The position numbers and the translations under genes are program-made. Below the pieces are notes generated by a model. That model made no database searches. It saw only the letters and a list, made by a program, of their open reading frames with translations, and had not been told where the DNA came from. This document shows positions 51,039 through 59,796 of a stretch of 64,000 bases of DNA, one piece after another. Origin of the DNA: Firm-04 sp045642925 (GTDB lineage: Bacteria > Bacillota > Clostridia > Oscillospirales > Ruminococcaceae); NCBI GenBank assembly GCA_045642925.1, contig JAZUJW010000014.1, positions 1 to 64,000 on the forward strand, read 5' to 3'. The stretch's first letter is position 1, and the number at the start of each line of letters is the position of its first letter.

Positions 51039-52973
51039 ATGAAAATTCAGTTCGAAAGCACAATTTTTGAAGCACCGTCTGCCATGACGGTCTATGATGC
51101 CGCCAAAGAAGCAGGCGTTCTCTCCCGCGATGTCATCGCAGCACAGGTGGACGGCGTTTCCTGCGACCTCACTGCCCTCATCGAAAAGGACGCAGAGGTC
51201 AAACTGCTGACCTTTGACGATGAAGCAGGCAAGCACGTTTTCTGGCACACCGCCGCACACGTTCTCGCACAGGCTGTCAAGCGCCTTTACCCTGAAGTCA
51301 AACTGACCATCGGTCCTGCTATCGAGCGCGGATTCTACTACGATTTCGATTCCGAAATGCCGTTCACTGCGGATACCCTGACTGCACTCGAAGCAGAAAT
51401 GAAGAAGATCGTCAAGGAAAACATCAAGCTGGAACGCTATACACTTTCCCGCGAAGATGCTATCAAATTCATGCAGGAGCGTGAAGAACCCTACAAGGTA
51501 CAGCTCATCGAAGAACTGCCTGAGGGTGAAACCATCAGCTTCTACAAGCAGGGCGAATTCACTGACCTTTGCGTTGGCCCGCACCTCTTTGCGACCGGTC
51601 TTGTCAAGGCATTCAAGCTGACCGCCTGCACCGGCGCTTACTGGAAAGGCGACCAGAATAACAAGATGCTCAAGCGTGTTTACGGCGTCGCATTCCCGAA
51701 AAAAGAACTGCTGGCAGAACATCTGGAACAGCTCGAAGAAGCAAAGAAGCGCGACCACAACAAAATCGGCAGAGAACTCGAATACTTCACGACCGTTGAC
51801 TACATCGGTCAAGGTCTGCCCATCATGCTGCCGAAGGGCGCAAGAGTCATTCAGCTTTTGCAGCGCTGGGTAGAAGATGTCGAACAGTCCAAGGGCTGTA
51901 TGCTGACCAAGACCCCGCTTGTTGCAAAGCGCGACCTCTACAAAATTTCCGGTCACTGGGACCACTATCTGGACGGTATGTTCGTTCTCGGCGATCCCTA
52001 CGATGAAGAAAAGGAATGCTTTGCACTCCGTCCGATGACCTGCCCGTTCCAGTATCAGGTCTACCTCAACAAACAACGCTCCTACAAGGAACTGCCGATG
52101 CGTCTGACCGAAACCTCTACCCTGTTCCGTAATGAGGACAGCGGCGAAATGCATGGTTTGATTCGTGTCCGTCAGTTCACGATTTCCGAAGGTCACTACA
52201 TTCTCCGTCCTGACCAGCTCGAAGAAGAATTCAAGGGCTGTCTGGAACTGGCAAAATATATGCTCGATACCGTTGGTCTGCTGGAAGACTGCACCTTCCG
52301 CTTCTCTCAGTGGGATCCTGCTAACCCGAAGAACAAATACGAAGGCACAAGAGAACAGTGGGAAGAAGCACAGCGCGTCATGGGCAACATTCTCGACAAG
52401 CTCGGTGTCAAGTATACTGTCGGCATTGATGAGGCTGCATTCTACGGCCCGAAGCTCGATGTCCAGTACAAGAACGTATTCGGTAAGGAAGACACGCTCG
52501 TCACCATCCAGATCGATATGCTCCTTGCACAGCGTTTCGGTATGTACTACATCGACAAAGACGGTCAGAAGAAGCTGCCGTACATCATTCACAGAACTTC
52601 TCTCGGCTGCTATGAGCGTACCCTCGCATATATGCTCGAAAAGTACGCCGGCGTACTGCCGCTGTGGCTTGCGCCTGAACAGGTACGCCTGATGCCGATT
52701 GATGCAAGACACGTTGACTACGCAAAGGCATTTGCTGACAAGCTGACTGCCGCTGGAATGCGCGTGACTGTGGATGCAAAAGACGAAAACATCGGCACGA
52801 AAATCAAGAATGCCCGCTTCGACCGCATCCCGTACATGGTCATCATCGGTGACAAGGAAATGGAAGAAAACGGCTTCACTGTCCGTTCCAGAAAAGAAGG
52901 CGAACTCGGTCTGCTGAAAGCCGACGACCTCTTTACCAAACTCATTACCGAAGTCGCTACCAAGGCAAAATAA
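51039..52973 (+). CDS. thrS: Threonyl-tRNA synthetase
   Basis: 644 residues. Order: TGS domain (about 1-62), the editing domain with HTAAHVLAQ and CVGPH (zinc-site His/Cys), then the class II catalytic core with the Cys of MTCPF, motif 2 LFRNEDSGEMHGLIRVRQ, the His of SEGHY, and motif 3 HRTSLGCYERTLAYM, and the anticodon-binding domain (about 545-644) starting LPLWLAPEQVRLMP. AAAGGAG lies 9 bases before the ATG. Its own T-box leader controls it. Confidence 0.96.
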   Translation: MKIQFESTIFEAPSAMTVYDAAKEAGVLSRDVIAAQVDGVSCDLTALIEKDAEVKLLTFDDEAGKHVFWHTAAHVLAQAVKRLYPEVKLTIGPAIERGFYYDFDSEMPFTADTLTALEAEMKKIVKENIKLERYTLSREDAIKFMQEREEPYKVQLIEELPEGETISFYKQGEFTDLCVGPHLFATGLVKAFKLTACTGAYWKGDQNNKMLKRVYGVAFPKKELLAEHLEQLEEAKKRDHNKIGRELEYFTTVDYIGQGLPIMLPKGARVIQLLQRWVEDVEQSKGCMLTKTPLVAKRDLYKISGHWDHYLDGMFVLGDPYDEEKECFALRPMTCPFQYQVYLNKQRSYKELPMRLTETSTLFRNEDSGEMHGLIRVRQFTISEGHYILRPDQLEEEFKGCLELAKYMLDTVGLLEDCTFRFSQWDPANPKNKYEGTREQWEEAQRVMGNILDKLGVKYTVGIDEAAFYGPKLDVQYKNVFGKEDTLVTIQIDMLLAQRFGMYYIDKDGQKKLPYIIHRTSLGCYERTLAYMLEKYAGVLPLWLAPEQVRLMPIDARHVDYAKAFADKLTAAGMRVTVDAKDENIGTKIKNARFDRIPYMVIIGDKEMEENGFTVRSRKEGELGLLKADDLFTKLITEVATKAK

Positions 52974-52987
52974 GATTTCCAAATGCA

Positions 52988-53024
52988 AAGCAGTCTGTAT
53001 TTCTTTGGTACAGACTGCTTTTTT
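52988..53024 (+). terminator. Rho-independent terminator of thrS
   Basis: AAGCAGTCTGTA and TACAGACTGCTT (52988-53020), then TTTT. Confidence 0.9.
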
Positions 53025-53077
53025 CTGTAACCTTTTGCATCAGAATACGCTTATCATATTGAAAGGAGCTCAAAGCC

Positions 53078-53635
53078 ATGGAAGATGCACAAATCATCAA
53101 ATTGTTTCTGCGAAGGGACGAATCTGCCGTTTCGGAAACTGCTGCCCAATACGGCAAAAGACTTCGCACACTCTCCCTGCAAATCACACAGGATGCCATG
53201 ACCGCAGAAGAATGCGAAAATGACACCTATCTCGAAGCATGGAACCGCATTCCTCCGCATGAACCATACAGTTACTTCTATCCGTTTCTGGCACGCATCA
53301 CACGTCATCTTGCGATTGACCATTGCCGCCAACAGCAAAGCAGCAAACGAAACGGCATTCTGATGGAACTGACAGAAGAAATGCATTCCGTCTTGCCATC
53401 ACCAGAAGATGTGGAGTGTATCATGGATGCCAGACTGCTTGGAGAAGCTGTCAGCCGTTTTCTGCAAATGCAGCCGAAAGAAAAACGCATTTTGTTTCTG
53501 CGCCGCTATTTCTATGCGGACAGCATCGCAGATGCAGCAGCACGCCTGCATCTCACCGAAAGCAATGCGAAAACCACGCTGTTCCGTATCCGCAATGACC
53601 TCAAAGCGTATCTGATACAGGAGGGACTTCTATGA
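53078..53635 (+). CDS. ECF-type RNA polymerase sigma factor
   Basis: 185 residues. Region 2 (about 20-85) includes ECENDTYLEAWNRIPP and FLARITRHLAIDHCR; region 4 (about 125-180) is QPKEKRILFLRRYF followed by SIADAAARLHLTESNAKTT and a final helix. No region 1 or 3, so it is an extracytoplasmic-function factor. The stop overlaps the start of the following membrane protein gene (ATGA), the usual place of a cognate anti-sigma factor. AAAGGAG precedes the ATG. Confidence 0.9.
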   Translation: MEDAQIIKLFLRRDESAVSETAAQYGKRLRTLSLQITQDAMTAEECENDTYLEAWNRIPPHEPYSYFYPFLARITRHLAIDHCRQQQSSKRNGILMELTEEMHSVLPSPEDVECIMDARLLGEAVSRFLQMQPKEKRILFLRRYFYADSIADAAARLHLTESNAKTTLFRIRNDLKAYLIQEGLL

Positions 53636-54579
53636 AAAAGGAAGATATTTTGTTTGACAGCATCGAATATGTTGACGATGCACTGCTTTCCGAAGCTGAT
53701 ATGCCAATTTCACGGAAATCGCACAGCACATGGTGGAAATGGGCAGGCATCGCGGCTTGTCTTTGTCTTGTCGGCGGAATTGCTTTTGCAATATTTCACA
53801 CTGCCCAACCGATTCCGCCTGCACAATCGGAAATCAACATTCCAACGGAACATACCACAGAAAACACCTCGCAAACACAGTCCACTGCCACGCCCCAAAC
53901 GGCACACACAATGTCGCAAACCACCACAGCACCCATGTTCATAGACAATGAGGAGGAAAGTATCTCCCTGTGGCAGAACAAAATATTAATGAACGGGCTT
54001 TTTCAAGCTGTGCAGAATGCAAATAGCGGCGACCTTCTGGAAATCGTCGCACTTTCGCCAAAAGATTATGACTATATCTATCAGGGGATTTCGCTCTACG
54101 ATTATTATACTGCAATGGGAACAGAACAGGATTTGCCTGATAAACTCGGTCAGCTTCTGAAAGAAGGCGATGCGCTCAAATACGGCACAGCACTCTACGA
54201 AACAGGCACGCCCGATGGTGAACAATGGTATCAGTCGCTTTATGAAGAACGCATCGCTTTCTATGGGGACGATATTCTCAGCCGCTATCTGATTGACGGC
54301 GAATTTCTGAAAGAGAAGCTGGAACAGGATTTACAGGCTTCCTTCTCTATGCATGAAGCAAAAGACGCTTACCATGAAGCCTTCCACGCCTATCTCTCAT
54401 CACTTGCCGATGAGATTCATTTTGCACAGCCGTGTGAAGTCCACATGGATGAGATTCTGAATACCGAAACCCTTCTGCTACACTGCACCAAAGACGAATT
54501 TTCAGCATTTACGCCTGAAAACATATCTGAATGGATTTTTATGCTTCCACCATCCCCCAATGATTGTGATGAAGAATAG
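53632..54579 (+). CDS. Putative anti-sigma factor, single-pass membrane protein
   Basis: 315 residues. A cytosolic N-terminus (about 1-35, DSIEYVDDALLSEAD) is followed by a membrane helix (about 38-58), a Thr/Gln/Pro-rich stretch (about 62-105) and an extracellular helical domain of about 200 residues with two Tyr-rich parts (DYDYIYQGISLYDYY). It has no HxxxCxxC zinc anti-sigma motif. Coupling with the sigma gene, size and topology make an anti-sigma role likely; the extracellular part may be the sensor. AGGAGG lies before the ATG. Confidence 0.75.
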   Translation: MKKEDILFDSIEYVDDALLSEADMPISRKSHSTWWKWAGIAACLCLVGGIAFAIFHTAQPIPPAQSEINIPTEHTTENTSQTQSTATPQTAHTMSQTTTAPMFIDNEEESISLWQNKILMNGLFQAVQNANSGDLLEIVALSPKDYDYIYQGISLYDYYTAMGTEQDLPDKLGQLLKEGDALKYGTALYETGTPDGEQWYQSLYEERIAFYGDDILSRYLIDGEFLKEKLEQDLQASFSMHEAKDAYHEAFHAYLSSLADEIHFAQPCEVHMDEILNTETLLLHCTKDEFSAFTPENISEWIFMLPPSPNDCDEE

Positions 54580-54593
54580 CAGCATTCCTGCAC

Positions 54594-54622
54594 TTGACAA
54601 TCACACCCGTTTATGTTATAAT
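54594..54622 (+). promoter_or_regulatory. Consensus promoter of the GNAT gene
   Basis: TTGACA (54594-54599) and TATAAT (54617-54622), 17-base spacer, about 36 bases before the ATG. Confidence 0.85.
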
Positions 54623-54658
54623 CAATAACATCAAATTGATAAGGGAGGCTGTTTCTAT

Positions 54659-55159
54659 ATGATTTTAAGAACCTATCAACCACAAGATGCTGCATCCATC
54701 TGTCAATGGATCCGAACAGAACAGGAATTGTACAGATGGTCTGCCGACCGCTTCAATCGCTATCCACTTTCTGCCGCTGATATTGAAGAACATTATCAGC
54801 CGCAGATCCAGTCAGGACGATTCATCCCACTGACTGCTGCGGACGAACAGGACATTCCGCTGGGACATTTTATCATCCGTTATCCCAAAGACGATGACGA
54901 TTCTTCGATACGCTTCGGATTTGTCATTCTCCGTCCTGATTCCCGCGGCAAAGGGCTTGGCAAGGAAATGCTGCGGCTTGGCATTCAATATGCAAAAGAA
55001 CAGCTTCATGCCGCAAGAATTGATTTGGGTGTCTTTTCAAATAATTTTCAGGCAAGGCATTGCTATGAAGCGCTGGGGTTTAAAGCATATCAGCTTCGAA
55101 CCTGTGAAATGCCGATCGGTACATGGGAATGCATTGACATGGAATTGTTCCTGACATGA
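54659..55159 (+). CDS. GNAT-family N-acetyltransferase
   Basis: 166 residues. The acetyl-CoA loop RPDSRGKGLGKEMLRLG and the C-terminal NFQARHCYEALGFKAY are typical of the GNAT family; the substrate is not visible. The N-terminal ILRTYQPQDAASICQWI fits the RimI/YhhY-like side of the family. GGGAGG lies 9-10 bases before the ATG. It stands alone behind its own promoter. Confidence 0.9.
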   Translation: MILRTYQPQDAASICQWIRTEQELYRWSADRFNRYPLSAADIEEHYQPQIQSGRFIPLTAADEQDIPLGHFIIRYPKDDDDSSIRFGFVILRPDSRGKGLGKEMLRLGIQYAKEQLHAARIDLGVFSNNFQARHCYEALGFKAYQLRTCEMPIGTWECIDMELFLT

Positions 55160-55222
55160 ACGCTTCTGATGAAATGTTTTTGGTTTAAGATACGTCTGCT
55201 GTGACATTCTCTTTCCTACCTA

Positions 55223-55251
55223 TTGACATTTCTTATGTAAAATGGTATAAT
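55223..55251 (+). promoter_or_regulatory. Consensus promoter of the small unknown gene
   Basis: TTGACA (55223-55228) and TATAAT (55246-55251), 17-base spacer. Confidence 0.85.
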
Positions 55252-55309
55252 ATACGTATAGGCATCTTTGTATTGTCAGACAATCAATATTGAAGGAGGA
55301 TTCACACTG

Positions 55310-55678
55310 ATGGCTTCAGCAAAAAATATGGTGCTTGCAGGCGATTATGCCGGCTGCCGCATCTTTCGGATGTCAGCAACATTTGCCTACATTTCCGGTA
55401 CAATGAAACGTATTGATGACGTCCCGATCACCCCCAAAACTGTTGTAAAATATGAGCTGCTGACGGAAAATATCATCCGTTCCGGCAATTCCCTCCTGCT
55501 GACAGGCTCGCTCGACCCCGCTTGTCTGACCAGCATTCGTTTTCATGCATCAGCCGAACAGCAGGAAAAAGGCATCTACACCCTTGCGTTGAAATTCTAC
55601 GATGATAAGCGTTCTCTCATCGAAGTCGATGAGAAGATTTTCAACACAATTGAGCGCAGAATGCAATCCGGCGAATAA
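55310..55678 (+). CDS. Small protein of unknown function
   Basis: 122 residues, no signal peptide or membrane span, predicted beta-rich (MVLAGDYAGCRIFRM, FAYISGTMKRIDDV, IYTLALKFYDDKRSLIEVDEKIF). The layout recalls small PH-like or barrel proteins, but I recognise no family. A consensus promoter and GAAGGAGG (10 bases before the ATG) support real expression. It is followed by a hairpin and the COG0523 gene, which has its own ribosome binding site. Confidence 0.75.
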   Translation: MASAKNMVLAGDYAGCRIFRMSATFAYISGTMKRIDDVPITPKTVVKYELLTENIIRSGNSLLLTGSLDPACLTSIRFHASAEQQEKGIYTLALKFYDDKRSLIEVDEKIFNTIERRMQSGE

Positions 55679-55687
55679 CAAAACACA

Positions 55688-55715
55688 AAGCCGTATCTCA
55701 CCAGAGATACGGCTT
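55688..55715 (+). terminator. Hairpin without T tract
   Basis: AAGCCGTATCTC and GAGATACGGCTT with an ACCA loop lie 10 bases behind the small unknown gene. There is no T run, so it may be an attenuator or mRNA-stability stem between it and the COG0523 gene. Confidence 0.6.
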
Positions 55716-55759
55716 CCGTCTGTCCAATGATAACCCATTTTGATACAGGAGGCTGTTTC

Positions 55760-56734
55760 ATGACCCAAATCGACCTGATCACAGGTATTCTCGGTGCAGG
55801 AAAAACCACATTTATTCGTCAATACGCTCGTTTTCTGATGCAGCGCGGCGAACGCATCGCAATTCTTGAAAATGATTTCGGCGCAGTCAATGTTGATATG
55901 ATGCTGCTGCAAGACCTCAAATGCGAACAATGTCAGCTTGAAATGATTTCCGGCGGCGGTGACCCGGATTGCCACAAGCGCAGATTCAAAACGCAGCTCA
56001 TTGCACTTGGAATGCAGCATTTCGACCGTGTCATCATTGAACCATCCGGCATTTATGATATGGATGAATTTTTTGATACACTGCATGAATCACCGCTTGA
56101 CCGCTGGTTTGAAGTCGGCAGTATTCTGACCATTATCGACGCAGAAACAGAGGAAACGCTCTCCCCAGCGATGGAATTTCTGTTTGCATCAGAAGCAGCC
56201 TGTGCAGGAAAACTGCTTCTCAGCAAGGTTCCCGCTGATGAATCTGCCGCTGACTGCACTGTTCGTCTTGCGGCACATCTCAACCAAGCACTGCACGCGA
56301 TTCAATGTCCGCGGCAATTTTCGTCTGATGATTTTCTGACGCCGAACTGGAATGCGTTTACGAATGCTGATTTTGAAGCGGCTGTGAATGCGGGATACCG
56401 CTGCGAGCCATACGTCAAGCAGTGGAATGCTGAAAGCTTCCGCAGCAATGTCCATTATTTTCTGCATATTCATATTCCGGAAGCGGAAATCGCGCCGACA
56501 TTGGCAAAGCTCATGGATGATAGCAGATGCGGAGAAATTTTCCGTATCAAAGGTTCATTGCAGGATGACAATGGAGAATGGCTGAAAATCAACATCACAC
56601 GCAAGAAGGCAGAAATCGCACCTGTTGCGGATGGGCAAGCGGTATTGATTGTGATTGGAGAGCAACTTTCGCTGGAAGTGATTGACCAATATCTCAAAGC
56701 TGTAAACACTGACGAACAGTATGCATCCATCTGA
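55760..56734 (+). CDS. COG0523/CobW-family GTPase with altered metal motif
   Basis: 324 residues. The P-loop GILGAGKTTFIRQYA and the segments VIIEPSGIYDMDEF and LLSKVPADE (in place of the usual NKxD) fit the COG0523 metallochaperone family, as does the C-terminal IFRIKGSLQ. The family's GCICC-type metal-binding stretch, however, is replaced by ISGGGDPDCHKRRF, preceded by a CEQC pair. So metal handling, if any, must use other ligands. The G4 base-specificity motif also looks non-standard. AGGAGG lies 8 bases before the ATG. It appears to be downstream of the small unknown gene. Confidence 0.8.
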   Translation: MTQIDLITGILGAGKTTFIRQYARFLMQRGERIAILENDFGAVNVDMMLLQDLKCEQCQLEMISGGGDPDCHKRRFKTQLIALGMQHFDRVIIEPSGIYDMDEFFDTLHESPLDRWFEVGSILTIIDAETEETLSPAMEFLFASEAACAGKLLLSKVPADESAADCTVRLAAHLNQALHAIQCPRQFSSDDFLTPNWNAFTNADFEAAVNAGYRCEPYVKQWNAESFRSNVHYFLHIHIPEAEIAPTLAKLMDDSRCGEIFRIKGSLQDDNGEWLKINITRKKAEIAPVADGQAVLIVIGEQLSLEVIDQYLKAVNTDEQYASI

Positions 56735-56769
56735 AACGATAAATAAAGCATATCCTGCGCCCCATCATG

Positions 56770-56882
56770 AGAAGTCCGGAGGCAGCGCCTCTGGACGCCA
56801 ACAGACTGCAAGCAGTCTGCACCGCAGTCGGCGAAATACCCTTTTTCGTTCCAACTAATCAGGAGGGGTTTCCCCCATGCAT
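56770..56882 (-). repeat. Dispersed repeat, copy B
   Basis: Read on the minus strand this stretch begins GGGGGAAACCCCTCCTGATT, then an ACGAAAAAAGGGTATTTCGCC-like core, and ends GCTGCCTCCGGACTTC; it matches copy A (1-95) with small changes and an insertion. The internal GCAGACTGCTTGCAGTCTG is a hairpin. It stands in inverted orientation to copy C, with a terminator between. Confidence 0.65.
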
Positions 56883-56898
56883 TTCCTGCGAAAAACAA

Positions 56899-56945
56899 AG
56901 GAAGGCAAGAGAACGGTGTGAAGCGTTCCTCCTGCCTTCCTTTAT
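56899..56945. terminator. Rho-independent terminator
   Basis: AAGGAAGGCAAGAGAACG folds with CGTTCCTCCTGCCTTCC, then TTTATTTATG. It lies between the convergent COG0523 gene and the sensor kinase and between the inverted repeats B and C. Confidence 0.75.
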
Positions 56946-56965
56946 TTATGTTGGGTACGACACGA

Positions 56966-57030
56966 TGGGAAATCCCTTCCTGAATAAATAGGACGAAAAG
57001 GGTGTTTCGCGCTTCGCGTGCATAACCAGA
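56966..57030 (+). repeat. Dispersed repeat, copy C
   Basis: GGGAAATCCCTTCCTGAATAA..., AGGACGAAAAGGGTGTTTCGCGC and TTCGCGTGCATAACCA match copy A in the same orientation. Together with copy B it makes an inverted pair around the terminator at 56899-56945. Confidence 0.6.
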
Positions 57031-57091
57031 GAGTTACGGAGATACGTTTCCTTTGGAATCCTCCAGAAAATAGCCGCCAAGCAATTCGCAG

Positions 57092-58933
57092 TTAAAATGT
57101 CGCTACAAACGTCACAAGCTGATTTTCACTCGTCGCTGTCAATGTTCCACCCATCTGCTGCACAATGCTCTTTGCAATGCTCAGCCCTAATCCCGAACCA
57201 TTCGGACTTCCCTCCGTGTCCACCCGATAAAATCGGTCAAACAAATGCGCAAGCTGTTCCTGCGGAATATCCTTTGCCGTATTCGATACCGCAAGCCGTA
57301 TCTTCCCCTGCGAATCCTTCGAAAGCCCTACTTTGATTTTCGCATTCGGCACTGAATGCAGTACCGCATTATCCAGCAAAATCGACAAAAGCTGCTTCAG
57401 ATTGTCTTCATCTCCACGAAGCATCACATTGCGGTGTATGACCGTTTCCAATGTCTTCCCGTTTTCAAAGATGATCGGCTCAAATACCAGACATACATTC
57501 GATATCAGCTCACTGCAATTCAGTTCAGCTTCCTTTTCTACGCCGTTCTTGTTGTCCATTCGCGCAATCGAAAGCAAATTCGTTATCAGCTTCGACATTC
57601 TCGTGGTCTCTGACTGAATGTAATGGATCCATTTGCTCTGCCCTGTCACAGAAGATGCAGGATTTGCCATGATCACTTCCGTATTTGCCGAAATCACTGC
57701 CAGCGGCGTCTTCAGTTCGTGAGAAGCATCTGCAACAAACTGCTTCTGCTTTTCCCATGCCGTTGCAATCGGCTTCACAGTCCAGTTCGCAAGCACTTCA
57801 CTCACAATAAACATCAGCAGCAAGCCAATGACCGCCAAGAAGAAAAACAAAAACATCAGGCGGCTGATAGTAGAAAGTTCCAGCGTGCGGTTCAGCAAAA
57901 CCAAATGATATGTACCCTGTTCATCCGACTGGTACAAGTAACGGTATGGCACATCGTCCACTTGCAGGATACCTGCACTGTCACCATTTTCCTTGATGAC
58001 ATTCATAGCACGGTTGACCGTTTCCAATGTTTCTTCCTGTTCCATAGAAGTACCGCTTGCTGAAAATGACTCAACATTGCCGTTTTCGTCAATTCGAGCA
58101 ATCACGGCTTCCGGCAGAAGCAATTCTTCAGAGGATTCTTCTGTTTGCGGAAGATTTTCCGTTTCCTCCGTCTGCGGCATTTCAGACTCCGTAGATGGTG
58201 CAGGCATGGTCACAGGTTTGACTGTGGTCACAGTTGTTGCGTGTGTTGCCGATGTCAAAGGAACCGTCGTGGCTGCTGTGGTTACCTCTGTCTGCGTTTC
58301 CTGTGGTATTTCTTCCTGCACTGCATCTCCGACCGCTTCCTGCGGAAAATCCTCCTGCACAGAATTTTCCGGCTCCGTGAATACAACTTCGGTTTCAGAC
58401 GATACACTGCTTTCTTCTGTCACAGCAGTCGTTTCCATCGGCGGCCACTGCCATTGCCAGTCGCCGTTTCCATCCTGTGGAGGCGGGAATTGATTCCAAT
58501 ACCATCCGCCCCACCACGCCGGGTCCATCGGCGGCCAATACGGTGGCGGGAAATATCCGGGATTGCCATACCAGTTTTCATTCGGAATCCAGCAGGATTC
58601 ACAAGTCGTTTCCGTTGTCGTTTCGGATGTTGTAGTGTCAACAGGGGCAGTTGTGTGTCCCCACTGCCAATCTGCACCGGGCTGCCAATAAGGATTCTCA
58701 CCGCCGTTTTCATTTTGCGTCAGGTCAAATGCAGTCGGCGATGCCGATGCACTTCCTGCGATCTGTTTCGGCGGCAAATTCGAGTGTTCCAGCATTCGGT
58801 TCATGGTTGAATATGAAGATAAGACTTCAGACCGATACAGAATCCCGAACAAAATCGCCAATGCAATCAGCAAAGTGCTGGAAAGCAATGCCATATTGGA
58901 AATCAGATAGCGCCGTTTCAATTTTCGAATCAT
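57092..58933 (-). CDS. Sensor histidine kinase with Trp/Pro-rich extracellular domain
   Basis: 613 residues. First membrane helix at about 13-33, extracellular part about 34-355, second helix about 357-381, a HAMP-like linker, the DHp domain with ADASHELKTPL (His405), and an ATPase domain with LLDNAVLHS (N box) and GSGLGLSIAKSI (G2). The extracellular part is odd: residues 80-165 hold many Trp, Tyr, Pro and Gly (YFPPPYWPPMDPAWWGG), followed by a Thr/Glu-rich repeat-like stretch (165-270) and a small folded region (270-350). GGGGGATG lies before the ATG. It is the partner of the response regulator upstream. Confidence 0.92.
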   Translation of the reverse strand: MIRKLKRRYLISNMALLSSTLLIALAILFGILYRSEVLSSYSTMNRMLEHSNLPPKQIAGSASASPTAFDLTQNENGGENPYWQPGADWQWGHTTAPVDTTTSETTTETTCESCWIPNENWYGNPGYFPPPYWPPMDPAWWGGWYWNQFPPPQDGNGDWQWQWPPMETTAVTEESSVSSETEVVFTEPENSVQEDFPQEAVGDAVQEEIPQETQTEVTTAATTVPLTSATHATTVTTVKPVTMPAPSTESEMPQTEETENLPQTEESSEELLLPEAVIARIDENGNVESFSASGTSMEQEETLETVNRAMNVIKENGDSAGILQVDDVPYRYLYQSDEQGTYHLVLLNRTLELSTISRLMFLFFFLAVIGLLLMFIVSEVLANWTVKPIATAWEKQKQFVADASHELKTPLAVISANTEVIMANPASSVTGQSKWIHYIQSETTRMSKLITNLLSIARMDNKNGVEKEAELNCSELISNVCLVFEPIIFENGKTLETVIHRNVMLRGDEDNLKQLLSILLDNAVLHSVPNAKIKVGLSKDSQGKIRLAVSNTAKDIPQEQLAHLFDRFYRVDTEGSPNGSGLGLSIAKSIVQQMGGTLTATSENQLVTFVATF

Positions 58934-58968
58934 TGCGACTCATCCCCCTTTCAGAACGGATGTGTGCC

Positions 58969-59646
58969 TTATTCCTTTTCTTCCAGACAGTAACCCACGC
59001 CGCGCACTGTCTTGATCCCCACTTTGGAATGGATATGTGCAAGCTTCTTGCGCAGAAAGCTGACATAGACTTCAACATTGTTGTTTTCGGCATCCGATTC
59101 AAAGCCCCAGATTTTCACGATCAATGTTTCCTTGGAGAGAATCATATTGCCGTTTTTCAAAAAGAGCTCCATCATCGAAAACTCTTTAAGTCCCAGCTTA
59201 AACGACTGCGTCCCGCAGAAAAGCTCATATGTAGAGAGATTCAGCGTCAAATCGCTCCAACGAAGCACGTTCTCACAGATGACATTTGAATTGCGGCGAT
59301 TCAGTGAACGGATTCGCGCAAGAAGTTCATCCGAAGAAAACGGTTTTGTCAGATAATCGTCTGCACCGACATCCAGTCCCGCAACTTTATCTGCGACCGT
59401 ATCGCGTGCCGTCAGAAGCAGGACAGGCGTTGCAATCGACTGACTGCGAATCTCCCGCAAAACATCCAGACCATTCATTTTCGGAAGCATGACATCCAGT
59501 ACAATCATGTCATAGATGCCTGAAAGGGCATTGTCCAATCCGCTTTCGCCATCATAACAGACATCCGCGATATACTTATTTTTATGAAAAATCTGGACAA
59601 GTGCATCGGCTAAACCGACCTCATCTTCAATCAGAAGAATTCTCAT
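58969..59646 (-). CDS. OmpR-family response regulator
   Basis: 225 residues. Receiver domain (1 to about 120) with the acidic pair ED at 7-8, phospho-acceptor Asp in YDMIVLDVMLP, Thr in LLLTARD and Lys in DYLTKPF; C-terminal winged helix (about 130-222) with LGLKEFSMMELFLKN and VSFLRKKL ... VRGVGYCLEEKE. TGGAGGA lies 10-11 bases before the ATG. It precedes the sensor kinase gene by 35 bases in transcription order. Targets are not evident. Confidence 0.95.
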   Translation of the reverse strand: MRILLIEDEVGLADALVQIFHKNKYIADVCYDGESGLDNALSGIYDMIVLDVMLPKMNGLDVLREIRSQSIATPVLLLTARDTVADKVAGLDVGADDYLTKPFSSDELLARIRSLNRRNSNVICENVLRWSDLTLNLSTYELFCGTQSFKLGLKEFSMMELFLKNGNMILSKETLIVKIWGFESDAENNNVEVYVSFLRKKLAHIHSKVGIKTVRGVGYCLEEKE

Positions 59647-59685
59647 AGTGCATCATTCCTCCATGATACGTATTATTCCATTGTC

Positions 59686-59714
59686 ATTATACCACATTTT
59701 TCCTTGCGATGCAA
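59686..59714 (-). promoter_or_regulatory. Promoter of the two-component operon
   Basis: Minus strand TTGCAT (59709-59714) and TATAAT (59686-59691), 17-base spacer. Confidence 0.7.
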
Positions 59715-59796
59715 GTCAATTTTTGCTTTTTCATGCACATTCTTGCTGTTCCTTGCATATCATAAGGTAGTTTCACAACAGAAAGGAGTTTTTTCC

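Noticed and set aside
51009..52988. 659-codon open frame antisense to thrS
   Set aside because: It mirrors thrS exactly, has no ribosome binding site and a protein rich in Cys, Phe and Val without family likeness. Codon bias of thrS leaves the opposite strand open.
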